Shown here in pieces: positions 18,514-28,211 of a stretch of 64,000 nt of DNA. The stretch spans positions 391,805 through 455,804 of the forward strand of contig NZ_AQWL01000002.1 of assembly GCF_000376425.1 (NCBI RefSeq), in the 5' to 3' direction. Below the pieces are notes generated by a model. The model was not told the DNA's origin. It searched no databases and saw nothing but the letters and a program-made list of their open reading frames with translations. The stretch comes from Thiobacillus denitrificans DSM 12475. GTDB lineage: Bacteria > Pseudomonadota > Gammaproteobacteria > Burkholderiales > Thiobacillaceae. A program made the position numbers and the translations under genes. Every line of letters begins with the position of its first letter. The stretch's first letter is position 1.

Positions 18514-18541
18514 CGGACAACTCGTTTCATTTTTTGGCTTC

Positions 18542-19621
18542 ATGCAAACCCTTCATGTCCCTCTAGGCGACCGTTCCTACCCCATCCACATTGGCGGTGG
18601 CCTGTTGAGCCGGCCCGAACTGATCCTGCCGCACCTTGCGCAAAAGCGGGTAATGATCGTGACTAACACCACGGTGGCGCCACTGTACCTGGCACCGCTG
18701 AAGGCGATGCTGGAAGCCGCAGGCGTGACAGTGGCGCAGGTGATATTGCCGGACGGCGAGGTCCACAAGAACTGGGAGACGCTGAACTTGGTTTTCGATG
18801 CGCTGCTGACCCAGCGGGCCGAACGCAAGACCACGCTGATCGCGCTGGGCGGCGGGGTGGTCGGCGACATGACGGGGTTCGCGGCGGCAAGCTACCAGCG
18901 CGGCGTGCCTTTCATCCAGATTCCCACCACGCTGCTGTCGCAGGTCGATTCCTCGGTGGGCGGCAAGACCGGGATCAACCATCCGCTCGGCAAGAACATG
19001 ATCGGCGCGTTCTACCAGCCCAAGGCGGTGCTGGCCGACACCGCCACGCTGAAGACGCTGCCTGCACGAGAACTGTCGGCGGGACTGGCCGAGGTGATCA
19101 AGTACGGCCTGATCCGGGATGCCGAATTCCTCGCCTGGCTGGAAGCGAACATGGACAGGCTGCGCGCGCTCGACTCGGCGGCGATCGCCCATGCGATCTA
19201 CCGTTCGTGCGAAATCAAGGCGCAGGTGGTGGGACAGGACGAGCGCGAAGGCGGCATCCGTGCGATTCTCAATCTGGGCCATACCTTCGGTCATGCGATC
19301 GAAACCGGCATGGGTTACGGTAACTGGCTGCACGGCGAGGCGGTGGCGGCGGGCATGGTGATGGCGGTGCAGACCTCACAGCGCATGGGCTGGATTGCGG
19401 AGGGTGACGTCGCGCGCACCCGCGCGCTGATCCGCGCCGCCGGGCTGCCCGACGTCGCGCCCGATCTCGGTGTCGATCGTTATCTCGAATACATGGGCCA
19501 CGACAAGAAGGTCGAGGGCGGCAGGATGCGCTTCGTGCTGCTGAAGCGGCTGGGCGAGGCGGCGATCACCGCCGAGGTGCCGCCCGAGGTATTGAACGCA
19601 GTGCTGAGCGCGCCCCGATAA
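18542..19621 (+). CDS. aroB: 3-dehydroquinate synthase
   Basis: 359 residues, the usual AroB length. Converts DAHP to 3-dehydroquinate in the shikimate pathway, using NAD and a divalent metal in the cytoplasm. Seen: the NAD-binding stretch [34 protein letters not shown], and metal-ligand regions including [12 protein letters not shown] and HGEAVAAGM. The frame is open 43 codons further left, but [15 protein letters not shown] at 18542 matches the family start. In many betaproteobacteria aroK sits just upstream; here the glycan cluster does instead. dgt follows 15 bases downstream. Confidence 0.97.
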   Translation: MQTLHVPLGDRSYPIHIGGGLLSRPELILPHLAQKRVMIVTNTTVAPLYLAPLKAMLEAAGVTVAQVILPDGEVHKNWETLNLVFDALLTQRAERKTTLIALGGGVVGDMTGFAAASYQRGVPFIQIPTTLLSQVDSSVGGKTGINHPLGKNMIGAFYQPKAVLADTATLKTLPARELSAGLAEVIKYGLIRDAEFLAWLEANMDRLRALDSAAIAHAIYRSCEIKAQVVGQDEREGGIRAILNLGHTFGHAIETGMGYGNWLHGEAVAAGMVMAVQTSQRMGWIAEGDVARTRALIRAAGLPDVAPDLGVDRYLEYMGHDKKVEGGRMRFVLLKRLGEAAITAEVPPEVLNAVLSAPR

Positions 19622-19636
19622 CCCCAAGGAGACCTG

Positions 19637-20767
19637 ATGGAACCGTCGTTCGCTTCCTACGCAGCGCATTCCAGTCAGTCCCGCGGGCGCCTGCACGCCG
19701 AAGGCCCCGCCGCGCCGCGCTCGGAATTCCAGCGCGACCGCGATCGCATCATCCATTCCACCGCGTTCCGCCGGCTGGAATACAAGACCCAGGTGTTCGT
19801 CAACCACGAGGGCGATTTGTTTCGCACCCGTCTCACCCATAGCCTGGAGGTGGCGCAGATCGGCCGCACCATCGCGCGCCTGCTGAACCTCAACGAGGAT
19901 CTGGTGGAGGCGGTGGCGCTGGCGCACGATCTCGGCCACACGCCGTTCGGCCACGCCGGGCAGGATGCTTTGAATGCCTGCATGCGCGAACACGGCGGCT
20001 TCGAGCACAACCTGCAGTCGCTGCGCGTGGTCGATCTGCTGGAAGAACGCTATGCCGGGTTCGATGGACTGAACCTCACCTTCGAGGCACGCGAGGGCAT
20101 CCTCAAGCATTGCTCGCTGGGCAATGCAGAAAAACTCGGCGATGTCGGGCGCCGCTTTCTCGACAAGCGGCAACCCTCGCTCGAAGCGCAGATTGCCAAC
20201 CTGGCTGACGAGATCGCCTACAACAATCACGACGTCGACGACGGCCTGCGTTCCGGCCTGATCACCGAGGAGCAATTGGCGGAAGTGCAGTTGTTCGCGC
20301 GCCACCAGAGCGAGGTACGCAGCCTGTATCCGGCGCTGGGCGGGCGCCGCGTGGTGACCGAAACCGTGCGCCGCATGATCAATACGCTGATCCTCGACCT
20401 GGTCAACACCACCCGCATCAATATCGAAAACAGCGGCGTGCAGACGCTGGACGAGGTGCGCGCGGCGCCGCCGCTGGCGGCATTCAGCCCGGCACTGCTC
20501 GACGAGCACCGCGAACTCAAGCGTTTCCTGCTGCGCCATCTGTACCGCCATTACAAGGTGGCGCGGATGAGCGCCAAGGCCAACCGCATCATTACCGACC
20601 TCTATACCGCGTTTACCGGCGATGCCCGCCTGCTGCCGCCCGAGCACCAGGCGCGCGAGTCGCTGGAAGGCGCGCGTGCCGTGGCGGATTACATCGCCGG
20701 CATGACCGATCGCTATGCCATGCGCGAGCACCGGCGGATTTTTGCGGTGGAAGAAATCTACGGGTGA
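19637..20767 (+). CDS. dgt: Deoxyguanosinetriphosphate triphosphohydrolase-like protein
   Basis: 376 residues. HD-superfamily phosphohydrolase that splits dGTP (or dNTPs) to deoxynucleoside and triphosphate. Visible motifs: [15 protein letters not shown] with the first metal His, [12 protein letters not shown] (HD pair plus catalytic His), and [14 protein letters not shown] with the last metal Asp. The N-terminal [15 protein letters not shown] is typical of the shorter dgt type-2 proteins. AAGGAGA at about 19625-19631 sets the start. Probably co-transcribed with aroB. Confidence 0.94.
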   Translation: MEPSFASYAAHSSQSRGRLHAEGPAAPRSEFQRDRDRIIHSTAFRRLEYKTQVFVNHEGDLFRTRLTHSLEVAQIGRTIARLLNLNEDLVEAVALAHDLGHTPFGHAGQDALNACMREHGGFEHNLQSLRVVDLLEERYAGFDGLNLTFEAREGILKHCSLGNAEKLGDVGRRFLDKRQPSLEAQIANLADEIAYNNHDVDDGLRSGLITEEQLAEVQLFARHQSEVRSLYPALGGRRVVTETVRRMINTLILDLVNTTRINIENSGVQTLDEVRAAPPLAAFSPALLDEHRELKRFLLRHLYRHYKVARMSAKANRIITDLYTAFTGDARLLPPEHQARESLEGARAVADYIAGMTDRYAMREHRRIFAVEEIYG

Positions 20768-21009
20768 GGTGCGCGACGCCTAGCTGAAGCGGGCAGGGTG
20801 CGGTGCAAGATTCCGTGAGTATTTCGTACTGTTTTCCGCGCATTTTCTTTCCCTGAAACCCCGTAAGTTTTATTTATAAACTCCAGGCCTGTCGATAGGC
20901 TGCATGTATGGACGTGGGTGCACTCAACCCGCATCGGCCTGCACGCACCTTGTCGCGATCCAGCTTGCCGCCAGGCAGGCTTCTTTGCACTACAGACCAG
21001 GAGAATTGA

Positions 21010-21861
21010 ATGAGTGTACTGATTGAACCCGACGACCTGCAGGCTGCGATGGCGAACGAGCCCACGGTTGTCATCGATACCCGCGATCCCGCCGCCTATG
21101 CCAGGGGCCATCTGCCCGGTGCCGTGAATCTGCGCGAGATTTTTACCCATCTGGCGACTTCCGATCCGCAGGGGCTCGAAGTCCTCAAGGGAAAGTTTGC
21201 CGAGATGTTCGGCGCGGCGGGGCTGTCGGGCAAGGAAACCGCCGTGCTGTACGAAGACGCCATGGACTCGGGCTTCGGCCAGTCGTGCCGGGGCTATTTC
21301 ATTCTCAACTATCTTGGTTATCCCAAGATCAAGGTGCTGCATGGCGGTTACCAGGCCTGGCAGGCAGCCGGCCTGCCGACCAGTACCGAAACGGTGGCAC
21401 CGACGCCGGCAACGTTCCCGCTGGGCGGGCCGGCCGACGTGATGGTTGACGCCGATGAAGTGCTGGCGGCGATGGACGCCGGCGGGGTGACATTGCTCGA
21501 CGTGCGCGATGTCGACGAATGGATCGGTGCGAGTTCGTCGCCGTATGGCCGCGATTTCAGCCCCAGGAAAGGCCGCATTCCCGGCGCGCGCTGGATCGAG
21601 TGGTATCGCATGATGAAGCCCGGCGCCGCCGGCCCGGTATTCAAGGCCAAGGACGAGGTGCTGGCCGAGTGCCTCACCGCCGGCATCACACCGGAAACAC
21701 CGGTGATCCTGTATTGCTTCAAGGGTGCGCGCGCGTCCAACACCTTCCTCATCTTCAAGGAGGCCGGGGTCAAGAACGTGAAGATCTACTTCGGTTCGTG
21801 GAACGAATGGTCGCAGGATCCGGAGCTGCCGATCGAGGAGGGATTTCCCCGGGCTTGTTGA
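21010..21861 (+). CDS. Thiosulfate sulfurtransferase (tandem rhodanese)
   Basis: 283 residues with two rhodanese domains. The N-terminal domain (about 5-125) has VVIDTRDPAAYARGHLPGAV but no catalytic loop. The C-terminal domain (about 145-278) has LLDVRDVDEW and the active-site loop CFKGAR with Cys236. It would move sulfane sulfur from thiosulfate or persulfide to a thiophilic acceptor. The loop differs from the CRKGVT of mammalian and E. coli SseA-type enzymes, so the donor may differ. CAGGAGA near 20998 is the ribosome site. It stands alone between dgt and convergent comF. Confidence 0.9.
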   Translation: MSVLIEPDDLQAAMANEPTVVIDTRDPAAYARGHLPGAVNLREIFTHLATSDPQGLEVLKGKFAEMFGAAGLSGKETAVLYEDAMDSGFGQSCRGYFILNYLGYPKIKVLHGGYQAWQAAGLPTSTETVAPTPATFPLGGPADVMVDADEVLAAMDAGGVTLLDVRDVDEWIGASSSPYGRDFSPRKGRIPGARWIEWYRMMKPGAAGPVFKAKDEVLAECLTAGITPETPVILYCFKGARASNTFLIFKEAGVKNVKIYFGSWNEWSQDPELPIEEGFPRAC

Positions 21862-21887
21862 GGCCGCTGCGCCTCAGCGCCTATCCG

Positions 21888-21910
21888 CGCCCCCGTGCGG
21901 GGGCGTTCCT
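21888..21910 (+). terminator. Rho-independent terminator between rhodanese gene and comF
   Basis: Seven-base-pair GC stem CGCCCCC (21888-21894) with GGGGGCG (21899-21905) and a four-base loop, followed by a short TTCCT run. It lies 27 bases past the rhodanese stop, overlapping the end of convergent comF. The T-run is weak. Confidence 0.5.
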
Positions 21911-22596
21911 CATGGTGGCGGCAGCGCGCGTGCCGCCACCCAGCAGCTCACCTCGCGCGCACCTGCGCGCTTCAGCGTCGCGGCCAGTTCGTCGAAACTG
22001 GTCCCGGTCGTCATCACGTCGTCGATCAATGCGATATGCAGTCCTCGAACGCCCTCCGAACATGCGAATGCGCCGCGCACATTACGCTGCCGCGCTGCGT
22101 GCTTCAGCCCCATTTGCGGCGGCGTGTCGCGGATGCGTCGGCAACTGGCGACATCGAGCGGAAGCCGGAGCCGCTTTGCCGTCTCGCGTGCGATTTCGGT
22201 GGCGTGGTTGAAACCGCGCTCGCGGATACGCTGCGTGTGCAGCGGCATGGCGATCAGCCGGTCGGGGCGAGGGGCGGATGCCACGGCGCGGGCCAGGCAC
22301 TCGCCCAGTACGGGCGCAACGGCAAGCCGGCCGTGGTATTTCAGATGCGGGATCAGGCGATCGAGCGGAAAGGCATAAACCAGCGCTGCCAAGGTGCGAT
22401 CGAATGCGGGGGGGTGTTTGAGGCAGGCGCCGCACAGCTGGCCGTCGGGGGTTGGGGTGGCGCATTGCGGGCAGTGCGGCTGGCGGTGCCAGGGCAGATC
22501 GGCGTGGCATTCGGGGCATAGCGCACGCGTTGAGTGGCCGCTGCACAGCAGGCAGGCGGGCGGGAATAATCGATTAAAAAATAATCGAATGTTCAA
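21910..22596 (-). CDS. comF: ComF family phosphoribosyltransferase-like protein
   Basis: 228 residues. The N-terminal zinc ribbon has CLLC, CPEC, CPQC and CGAC pairs (residues about 15-58), followed by a type I phosphoribosyltransferase domain ending in LIDDVMTTGTSFDEL, the PRPP loop. ComF proteins take part in DNA uptake and transformation and are near-universal; biochemical activity is not settled. In gammaproteobacteria (gntX/yhgH) and betaproteobacteria it commonly neighbours the biotin genes, as here. Monocistronic on the minus strand. Confidence 0.93.
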   Translation of the reverse strand: MNIRLFFNRLFPPACLLCSGHSTRALCPECHADLPWHRQPHCPQCATPTPDGQLCGACLKHPPAFDRTLAALVYAFPLDRLIPHLKYHGRLAVAPVLGECLARAVASAPRPDRLIAMPLHTQRIRERGFNHATEIARETAKRLRLPLDVASCRRIRDTPPQMGLKHAARQRNVRGAFACSEGVRGLHIALIDDVMTTGTSFDELAATLKRAGAREVSCWVAARALPPP

Positions 22597-22650
22597 TTCT
22601 GCCGTGCTCCGAATTTGACAGTGGGGCCGGCGCCCCCGAAAATCCCCGCC

Positions 22651-23109
22651 ATGAAAGCCAAACGCCTCATTTCTGCCTCGTCTTCCCGCTTTGCCGCCCA
22701 GCTTTTCAACATCCTGACCGTGGTGGCGTTGACGTTATCGATCACCGCGCTGCTGCTGGGCCGGTTGCTGGCCAGCCACAAGATCGGCTTCCTGCCTTTC
22801 GTGCTGTCGCTGCCGCCGGTGATGATCTGGCTGGGTGCATCGATTTTCGTCTATGCCAGCATCGCCCACCACCCCAATTCGCGCGCCGCGCATTACAACA
22901 AGTGGGCAGGCTACCGCTTTTACGGCGTGATGGGCAGCCTGATGGTGATCGGCCCGGCGATCTACGGCCTGCTCGATGGCTGGCGGGGATTGATGCTGGT
23001 GCTGGGGCTGGCAGTATTGATCATCGTGCCGTGGGCGCTGTTTGATATTTACAAGGCCGCGCGCGAGCCGTGGCAGGACATGACCATCGAGGTAGCAATT
23101 AATGAATGA
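22651..23109 (+). CDS. Small membrane protein of unknown function, upstream of bioB
   Basis: 152 residues from ATG 22651 (a TTG at 22615 would add 12 unlikely residues). Four hydrophobic helices at about 17-38, 48-70, 90-107 and 112-132, with a basic N-terminus and an acidic tail. No motif was recognised. Its stop overlaps the bioB start by eight bases (ATGAATGA), so it is the first gene of the biotin operon. Transport or scaffold roles would be guesses. Confidence 0.75.
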   Translation: MKAKRLISASSSRFAAQLFNILTVVALTLSITALLLGRLLASHKIGFLPFVLSLPPVMIWLGASIFVYASIAHHPNSRAAHYNKWAGYRFYGVMGSLMVIGPAIYGLLDGWRGLMLVLGLAVLIIVPWALFDIYKAAREPWQDMTIEVAINE

Positions 23110-24055
23110 TTTGACCCACCCGCCTGTGCGACGCTCGGTGGCCGAGATCGACGCGCTGTTCGCGTTGCCTTTTGCCGATCTGATGTTCCAGGCGCAGACC
23201 ACGCATCGTGCGTATTTTGATCCCAACAAGGTCCAGCTTTCGACCCTGCTGTCGATCAAGACCGGCGGCTGTTCCGAGGATTGCGGCTATTGCCCGCAGT
23301 CGGTCCATTACGACGCCGGAGTGGAAAAGCAGGGCCTGCTCGACCTGGACGACGTACTCAAGGCCGCGCAGGCCGCCAAGGATGCCGGTGCCTCGCGTTT
23401 CTGCATGGGCGCGGCGTGGCGCGGGCCGAAGCAGCGCGATCTCGATCCGGTGCTCGACATGGTGCGCGAGGTGAAAGCGCTGGGCCTGGAGACCTGTGCC
23501 ACCCTGGGCATGCTGAAGGACGGCCAGGCCGAACAGTTGAAGGAAGCCGGGCTCGACTACTACAACCACAACCTCGACACCGCGCCCGAGTTCTACGGCG
23601 AGATCATCACCACCCGCGACTACCAGGACCGCCTCGACACGCTGGAGCGCGTGCGCCAGGCCGACCTTCACGTCTGCTGCGGCGGCATCGTCGGCATGGG
23701 CGAATCGCGCACCCAGCGCGCCGGGCTGATCGCGCAGCTGGCGGCGCTCGACCCGCAGCCGGAATCGGTGCCGATCAACCTGCTGGTGCAGGTCGAGGGC
23801 ACGCCGCTCGCCGGCACCGAGGCACTCGAACCACTGGAATTCGTGCGCACCATCGCGGTCGCACGCATCTGCATGCCGCAGAGCTTCGTGCGCCTGTCGG
23901 CTGGCCGCCAGCAGATGAGCGACGCGGTGCAGGCCCTGTGCTTCCTCGCCGGCGCCAACTCGATCTTCTACGGCGAAAAACTGCTCACCACAGGCAATCC
24001 GGAGTGGGAGCGCGACCAGCGCCTGTTCGACTCGCTGGGCCTGATGCCATTGTGA
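23102..24055 (+). CDS. bioB: Biotin synthase
   Basis: 317 residues. Radical-SAM enzyme inserting sulfur into dethiobiotin. The [4Fe-4S] motif CSEDCGYC gives Cys57, Cys61 and Cys64; [12 protein letters not shown] and the late IRLSAGR-like RLSAGRQQM block (with the Arg ligand of the [2Fe-2S] cluster) are present. Length is near the usual 320-350. It overlaps the previous gene by eight bases and bioF by four, so biotin genes are translated as a coupled set. Confidence 0.97.
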   Translation: MNDLTHPPVRRSVAEIDALFALPFADLMFQAQTTHRAYFDPNKVQLSTLLSIKTGGCSEDCGYCPQSVHYDAGVEKQGLLDLDDVLKAAQAAKDAGASRFCMGAAWRGPKQRDLDPVLDMVREVKALGLETCATLGMLKDGQAEQLKEAGLDYYNHNLDTAPEFYGEIITTRDYQDRLDTLERVRQADLHVCCGGIVGMGESRTQRAGLIAQLAALDPQPESVPINLLVQVEGTPLAGTEALEPLEFVRTIAVARICMPQSFVRLSAGRQQMSDAVQALCFLAGANSIFYGEKLLTTGNPEWERDQRLFDSLGLMPL

Positions 24056-25212
24056 CGCACGCCGCGCTGACCCGCCTGCAGGGCGGGCTGGCGGCGTTGC
24101 AGGCCGATCATCGGGAACGCCGGCGCCGTGTGCTCGACGGCACACAGGGCGCTCACGTCACGATCGACGGCCAGCGCGTCGTCTCGTTCTGCAGCAACGA
24201 CTATCTCGGCCTCGCCGCCGATCCGGCGCTGGTGCAGGCCGCGCATGCGGCACTGGATGAATGCGGCGTCGGTGCCGGGGCGGCGCATCTCATCACCGGC
24301 CATCATCGTTTCCATGAGGACTTCGAAGCCGCCTTCGCGCGCTTCGTCGGCAAGCCGGCAGCGCTGCTGTTTTCCACCGGCTATATGGCAAACCTCGGCG
24401 TCGTGACGGCCTTGCTCGGGCGCCATGGCGAAGTGTTCGGCGACAAGCTCAACCATGCCTCGCTGGTCGATGCCGCACAACTGTCCGGAGCGACGTTTAC
24501 CCGCTATCGCCACAACGACCTGGCCCAGCTCGAAGGGCAGCTGGCGGCAAGCAAGGCGCAGGACAAGCTGATCGTTGCCGATCTGGTGTTCAGCATGGAC
24601 GGCGACACCGTGCCGGTCGACGCCCTGCTCGACCTTGCCGAACGCTACGATGCCTGGCTCTATCTCGACGACGCGCACGGCTTTGGCGTGCTCAATGACG
24701 GCCGTGGCGGGCTGACCGAGCGTGCCCGCGCCAGCGACCGCGTGGTCTATCTCGCCACGCTCGGCAAGGCGGCCGGAGTCGCGGGCGCCGCCGTGGCGGC
24801 GCATCAAGATGTGATCGACTGGCTGATCCAGAAAGCGCGCTCCTATATGTACACCACCGCCTCGCCGCCACTGCTGGCGGCAAGCCTGCTCGAAAGCCTG
24901 CGCCAGATCGCGGCAGGCGAAGCGCGGCGCGCGCACCTGCGCAGCCTCGTCGTGCAACTGCGCGAAGGCCTGGCGGGCCTGAAATACGGCGCACTGATGT
25001 CGTCCGGCACGCCGATCCAGCCGCTGCTGATCGGCAACAATGCCGCTGCGGTGCGGCTGTCGCAAAGCTTGTTGCAGCGTGGCCTGCTGGTGCCTGCCAT
25101 CCGCACCCCGACGGTGCCGGCGGGCACGGCGCGGCTGCGCATCACCCTGTCGGCCGCACACAGTGCAGACGATGTCGCCCGGCTGGTCACGGCGCTGCAT
25201 GCAGGCGGCTAA
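24052..25212 (+). CDS. bioF: 8-amino-7-oxononanoate synthase
   Basis: 386 residues from the GTG at 24052, which overlaps the bioB stop as GTGA. The frame is open much further left inside bioB but that is a shadow. PLP-dependent condensation of pimeloyl-ACP/CoA with alanine. Seen: [32 protein letters not shown] (Asp206, His209 hold PLP), and [13 protein letters not shown] with the Schiff-base Lys239. The C-terminal end overlaps bioH by 14 bases. Confidence 0.96.
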   Translation: MTHAALTRLQGGLAALQADHRERRRRVLDGTQGAHVTIDGQRVVSFCSNDYLGLAADPALVQAAHAALDECGVGAGAAHLITGHHRFHEDFEAAFARFVGKPAALLFSTGYMANLGVVTALLGRHGEVFGDKLNHASLVDAAQLSGATFTRYRHNDLAQLEGQLAASKAQDKLIVADLVFSMDGDTVPVDALLDLAERYDAWLYLDDAHGFGVLNDGRGGLTERARASDRVVYLATLGKAAGVAGAAVAAHQDVIDWLIQKARSYMYTTASPPLLAASLLESLRQIAAGEARRAHLRSLVVQLREGLAGLKYGALMSSGTPIQPLLIGNNAAAVRLSQSLLQRGLLVPAIRTPTVPAGTARLRITLSAAHSADDVARLVTALHAGG

Positions 25213-25945
25213 ACCTGTCCTCGCTTTGGTGCACGGCTGGGGCATGAATGCCCACGTGTTCGACGCGCTGGGCCGCCTGCTGGAGACCGGTTTTGAGGTG
25301 CGCGCGCTCAATCTGCCGGGGCACGGCGGACGTGCTGCTGTGGCCGACAACGCCCTGCAGGGCTGGGCCGACGACCTGGCACAACAGTTGCCGGAAGGCG
25401 CGACGCTGCTCGGCTGGTCGCTCGGCGGGCAGGTGGCGATGCGCGCGGCGCTCGATCACCCGCACAAAATCGCACGCCTGATCCTGCTGGCGTCCACGCC
25501 CCGCTTCGTTGCGACGGCGGACTGGGAGTGCGGCATGGCGCTGGCCGACCTGCAGGATTTCGGCGCCGCGTTGCTGACTGATCCGCAGGCCACGCTGCTG
25601 CGCTTTCTCAGTCTGCAGACGCGTGGCATGCCGGGGCAGAAGACGCTACTGCAGAGGTTGCGGCAGACGCTGCTGGCAGCGCCCGTGGCCAGCAGCGAGG
25701 CTCTGGCGAGCGGGCTGGCGATGCTGCGCGACACCGATCTGCGGGCGGAATTGCCGCGGCTGGCGCAGCCGACCCTGGTGCTGCATGGCGCGCTCGACAC
25801 CCTCACGCCGCCGGCGGCCGGTGCCTGGCTTGCGGAGGCCCTGCCGTGCGTACGGCATGTCGAGTTTTCCGGTGCCGCGCACGCGCCGCACCTGTCTCAC
25901 GCGGAAGAGGTGGCCGCTGCAATCGGACGGTTTGCGCATGACTGA
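25199..25945 (+). CDS. bioH: Pimeloyl-[acyl-carrier protein] methyl ester esterase
   Basis: 248 residues. Alpha/beta hydrolase that removes the methyl cap from pimeloyl-ACP methyl ester. Catalytic triad visible: Ser74 in GWSLGG, Asp200 in HGALDTLTPP, His228 in GAAHAPHLSH. The oxyanion region LVHGWGMNAHVF is characteristic of BioH. The ATG at 25199 lies inside the bioF 3' end. Having bioH next to bioC fits their successive steps. Confidence 0.94.
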   Translation: MQAAKPVLALVHGWGMNAHVFDALGRLLETGFEVRALNLPGHGGRAAVADNALQGWADDLAQQLPEGATLLGWSLGGQVAMRAALDHPHKIARLILLASTPRFVATADWECGMALADLQDFGAALLTDPQATLLRFLSLQTRGMPGQKTLLQRLRQTLLAAPVASSEALASGLAMLRDTDLRAELPRLAQPTLVLHGALDTLTPPAAGAWLAEALPCVRHVEFSGAAHAPHLSHAEEVAAAIGRFAHD

Positions 25946-26858
25946 ACCCGAACTCGATTTTGCCGAAGTGCGGCGGGCGTTCGACCATGCAGCCGCCAGC
26001 TACGACGCGCATGCAGTACTGCAACGCGAAGTGTGCGACCGCCTGCTGGAACGCCTCGACTTCATGAAGCTGCAGCCGGGCCGGGTACTCGATGTCGGCA
26101 GCGGCACCGGCTACGGCCTGGCGCATCTGCATGCGCGCTACCCGGCGGCCGGACTTTGCGCGCTCGACATTGCCCCGGCCATGCTGTCGGCCGCGCGCGC
26201 GCGGCTGCCGCAGCCGACGCGGGCGCAACGCGCGCTGTCGCATCTGCTTACGCGCAACGCGCCGCAGCACTACGCGGTGTGTGCGGACATGGGCCGTCTG
26301 CCGCTGGCGGCCAACAGCATGAATCTGGTCTGGTCGAGCCTGGCGCTGCAGTGGGCGCATGATCTTGAAGCCACGTTGAAGGATTTGCATCGGGTGTTGG
26401 CGCCCGGAGGCCTGCTCATGTTCGCCACCTTCGGTCCCGATACGCTGAAGGAATTGCGCGCGACGTTCGCCGCCATCGACGACGCACCGCACGTCAATCG
26501 CTTCATCGACCTGCACGACATCGGCGACATGCTGATGCATGCCGGTTTCGTCAATCCGGTGATGGAGATGGAAATGCTGACGCTGACTTACGCCGATCTC
26601 AAAACCCTGATGCGCGATCTCAAGGGCATCGGTGCGCACAACGCGGCAACGGCGCGGCGACGCGGGCTGCTCGGCAAGTCGGCCTGGATGCGGCTGGAAC
26701 AGGCGTATGAATTGCACCGGCGCGAAGGCCGCCTGCCGGCTACCTTCGAGGTGATTTACGGCCATGCGTGGGCAGGCGACAAGACGCAGCGCGAGGACGG
26801 CCGCCAGGTGATCCAGTTCAAGATCGGCGAGCGCCGCCGCACGCTGGGACTGCCATGA
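25938..26858 (+). CDS. bioC: Malonyl-[acyl-carrier protein] O-methyltransferase
   Basis: 306 residues from ATG 25938, which overlaps the bioH stop by eight bases. It methylates malonyl-ACP to start pimelate synthesis. The SAM-binding motif I is VLDVGSGTG at 50-58; LVWSSLALQWAHDL and the later PGGLLMFATFGPDTLKEL are BioC landmarks. The N-terminal FDHAAASYDAHAVLQREV is also typical. Longer than E. coli BioC (251) mainly at the C-terminus, usual for betaproteobacteria. Confidence 0.94.
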   Translation: MTEPELDFAEVRRAFDHAAASYDAHAVLQREVCDRLLERLDFMKLQPGRVLDVGSGTGYGLAHLHARYPAAGLCALDIAPAMLSAARARLPQPTRAQRALSHLLTRNAPQHYAVCADMGRLPLAANSMNLVWSSLALQWAHDLEATLKDLHRVLAPGGLLMFATFGPDTLKELRATFAAIDDAPHVNRFIDLHDIGDMLMHAGFVNPVMEMEMLTLTYADLKTLMRDLKGIGAHNAATARRRGLLGKSAWMRLEQAYELHRREGRLPATFEVIYGHAWAGDKTQREDGRQVIQFKIGERRRTLGLP

Positions 26859-27523
26859 CGGCCCGCGGGCTGTTCGTCACCGGCACCGACACCGGCGTCG
26901 GCAAGACGCGGGTGGCGGTAGCGCTGATCCACGCCCTGCGCGCGGAGGGACTGCGGGTGGCGGCGATGAAGCCGGTATCGGCAGGCAGCCCGCCAGGCGG
27001 GCTGAATGAGGATGTGGCGGCACTGCTGAAGGCGGCCAACGTGGCGGCCGACGTGCGCGATGTGAACCCCTATGCCTTCGAGTCGGCCATCGCACCGCAT
27101 CTCGCCGCGGCACAGGCCGGTGTGCGGATCGAGCTGGCCGTCATCGCTGCGGCATACGCCCGGCTGGCCGCCAGGGCCGATGCGGTGGTGGTCGAAGGGG
27201 CGGGCGGCTGGCGGGTGCCCTTGAACGAGCGCGAGGACATGGCCGACCTGGCGCAGCAGCTGGCGCTGCCCGTTGTGCTGGTGGTGGGCCTGCGCCTGGG
27301 ATGCCTCAATCATGCAGTGCTGACAGTCGAATCGATAGCCCGCCGGCAGGTGCCGTGGGCAGGCTGGGTGGGCAACCACATCGACCCGGCGATGGCGCAA
27401 CCGGCGACCAACCTGGAGGCCCTGCGTGCCCGCCTGCCGGGACCCTGCCTGGGCGTGCAGGCGTTTAGTAGCGATCCGGCTTTTTCAGCCGACGCGTCAT
27501 CCTGGCTGACGCTGCCGCGATAA
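26855..27523 (+). CDS. bioD: Dethiobiotin synthetase
   Basis: 222 residues from the ATG at 26855, overlapping the bioC stop (ATGA). ATP-dependent closure of the ureido ring of dethiobiotin. The P-loop GTDTGVGKT is at 10-18; AMKPVSAG, VNPYAFESAIAPHLAA and VVEGAGGWRVPL follow in family order. It is the last gene of the coupled set bioB-F-H-C-D, which covers the pathway from malonyl-ACP to biotin except bioA, which is not seen here. Confidence 0.96.
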   Translation: MTARGLFVTGTDTGVGKTRVAVALIHALRAEGLRVAAMKPVSAGSPPGGLNEDVAALLKAANVAADVRDVNPYAFESAIAPHLAAAQAGVRIELAVIAAAYARLAARADAVVVEGAGGWRVPLNEREDMADLAQQLALPVVLVVGLRLGCLNHAVLTVESIARRQVPWAGWVGNHIDPAMAQPATNLEALRARLPGPCLGVQAFSSDPAFSADASSWLTLPR

Positions 27524-27558
27524 TTAGCATCTTAGAATAGTCGTTAATAATAATATTC

Positions 27559-27572
27559 TTTATGTAAATCAA
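27559..27572. promoter_or_regulatory. FNR/Anr-like box upstream of the respiratory locus
   Basis: TTTAT-GTAA-ATCAA matches the FNR consensus TTGAT-N4-ATCAA at nine of ten positions. It lies in the 141-base AT-rich gap between bioD and the DUF2244 gene heading the cytochrome oxidase genes. A hairpin CGCCCG / CGGGCG at 27587-27605 follows. No good -10 is found at the expected distance, so the call is tentative. Confidence 0.3.
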
Positions 27573-27664
27573 GGCTTTAACCTTGTCGCCCGGCTTGTTC
27601 GGGCGGCGGACGCCGTGTTACTGTCTGCGACATATTGCCGCATACGGTTTCCCGGGTTTCCGAC

Positions 27665-28150
27665 ATGGAACAGGTGGGTACGGAAGACGGCGCAGGCGGC
27701 TCGGCCGAGGCGTTTGTATTCCGCTCCGGCCCCCGCTGTTCGCTGACGCGCACTCAGGAACGGCTCGCCTTCTGGAGCCTGGCGGTGTCGTGTTTTGCAA
27801 CGGCAACCGGTTTTGCGCTTCTGGGTTACTGGCTGATCCTGCCGTTTGCCGGGCTGGGAATCGGTTTGCTGGCATGGGCATTCCAGGCCTTGCGCCGCCG
27901 CGAAGGCGACTACGAAACCCTTCTGATCGAAGGTGAGTTGATCGTGCTGGAGTGGCATGCCGGCACCCGTGGCGAGCGCCGTGAAATGAATCGCCCGTGG
28001 GTGCGCGTGCTATGCGATTGCAGTGCGCCCGGCCGAAATTGCCGCCTCCGCCTGAGTTCGCATGGCCGCGAAACGGAGGTCGGACAGTACCTGAGTGACG
28101 AGGCGCGGCTGCAACTGGCTGCCACGCTGCGCAACAAGTTGCAGGCATGA
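27665..28150 (+). CDS. DUF2244 domain membrane protein
   Basis: 161 residues from ATG 27665 (an earlier in-frame start at 27635 is possible). Residues about 40-80 hold two hydrophobic helices (LAFWSLAVSCFATATGFALL, then an LPFAGLGIGLLAW stretch), flanked by a soluble C-terminal domain with LLIEGELIVLEWHAG and NRPWVRVL, matching DUF2244 proteins that commonly sit next to cytochrome c oxidase genes. Function unknown; position suggests an oxidase-associated role. No clear ribosome site. Confidence 0.75.
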   Translation: MEQVGTEDGAGGSAEAFVFRSGPRCSLTRTQERLAFWSLAVSCFATATGFALLGYWLILPFAGLGIGLLAWAFQALRRREGDYETLLIEGELIVLEWHAGTRGERREMNRPWVRVLCDCSAPGRNCRLRLSSHGRETEVGQYLSDEARLQLAATLRNKLQA

Positions 28151-28211
28151 ATGTGCAAAAACGCGCCGCAGCGACTATCAATAACTAGAGTCGACAGGAT
28201 AGGGGAAGGCG

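Noticed and set aside
18413-18541. N-terminal extension of AroB by 43 residues
   Set aside because: No ribosome site and no similarity to the AroB start; [10 protein letters not shown] at 18542 is the family beginning.
19376-20731. Long minus-strand open frame opposite dgt
   Set aside because: It lies entirely antisense to a gene with clear HD motifs and its translation has no recognisable domain; high GC keeps such frames open.
23281-25212. A 643-residue BioF with a long N-terminal extension
   Set aside because: The extra 257 residues are Arg/Pro-rich shadow of bioB in another frame; the GTG at 24052 overlaps the bioB stop and matches the BioF start.
27587-27605. Hairpin after bioD as a terminator
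   Set aside because: The six-base-pair stem has no T-run; it may be structural but cannot be called a rho-independent terminator.
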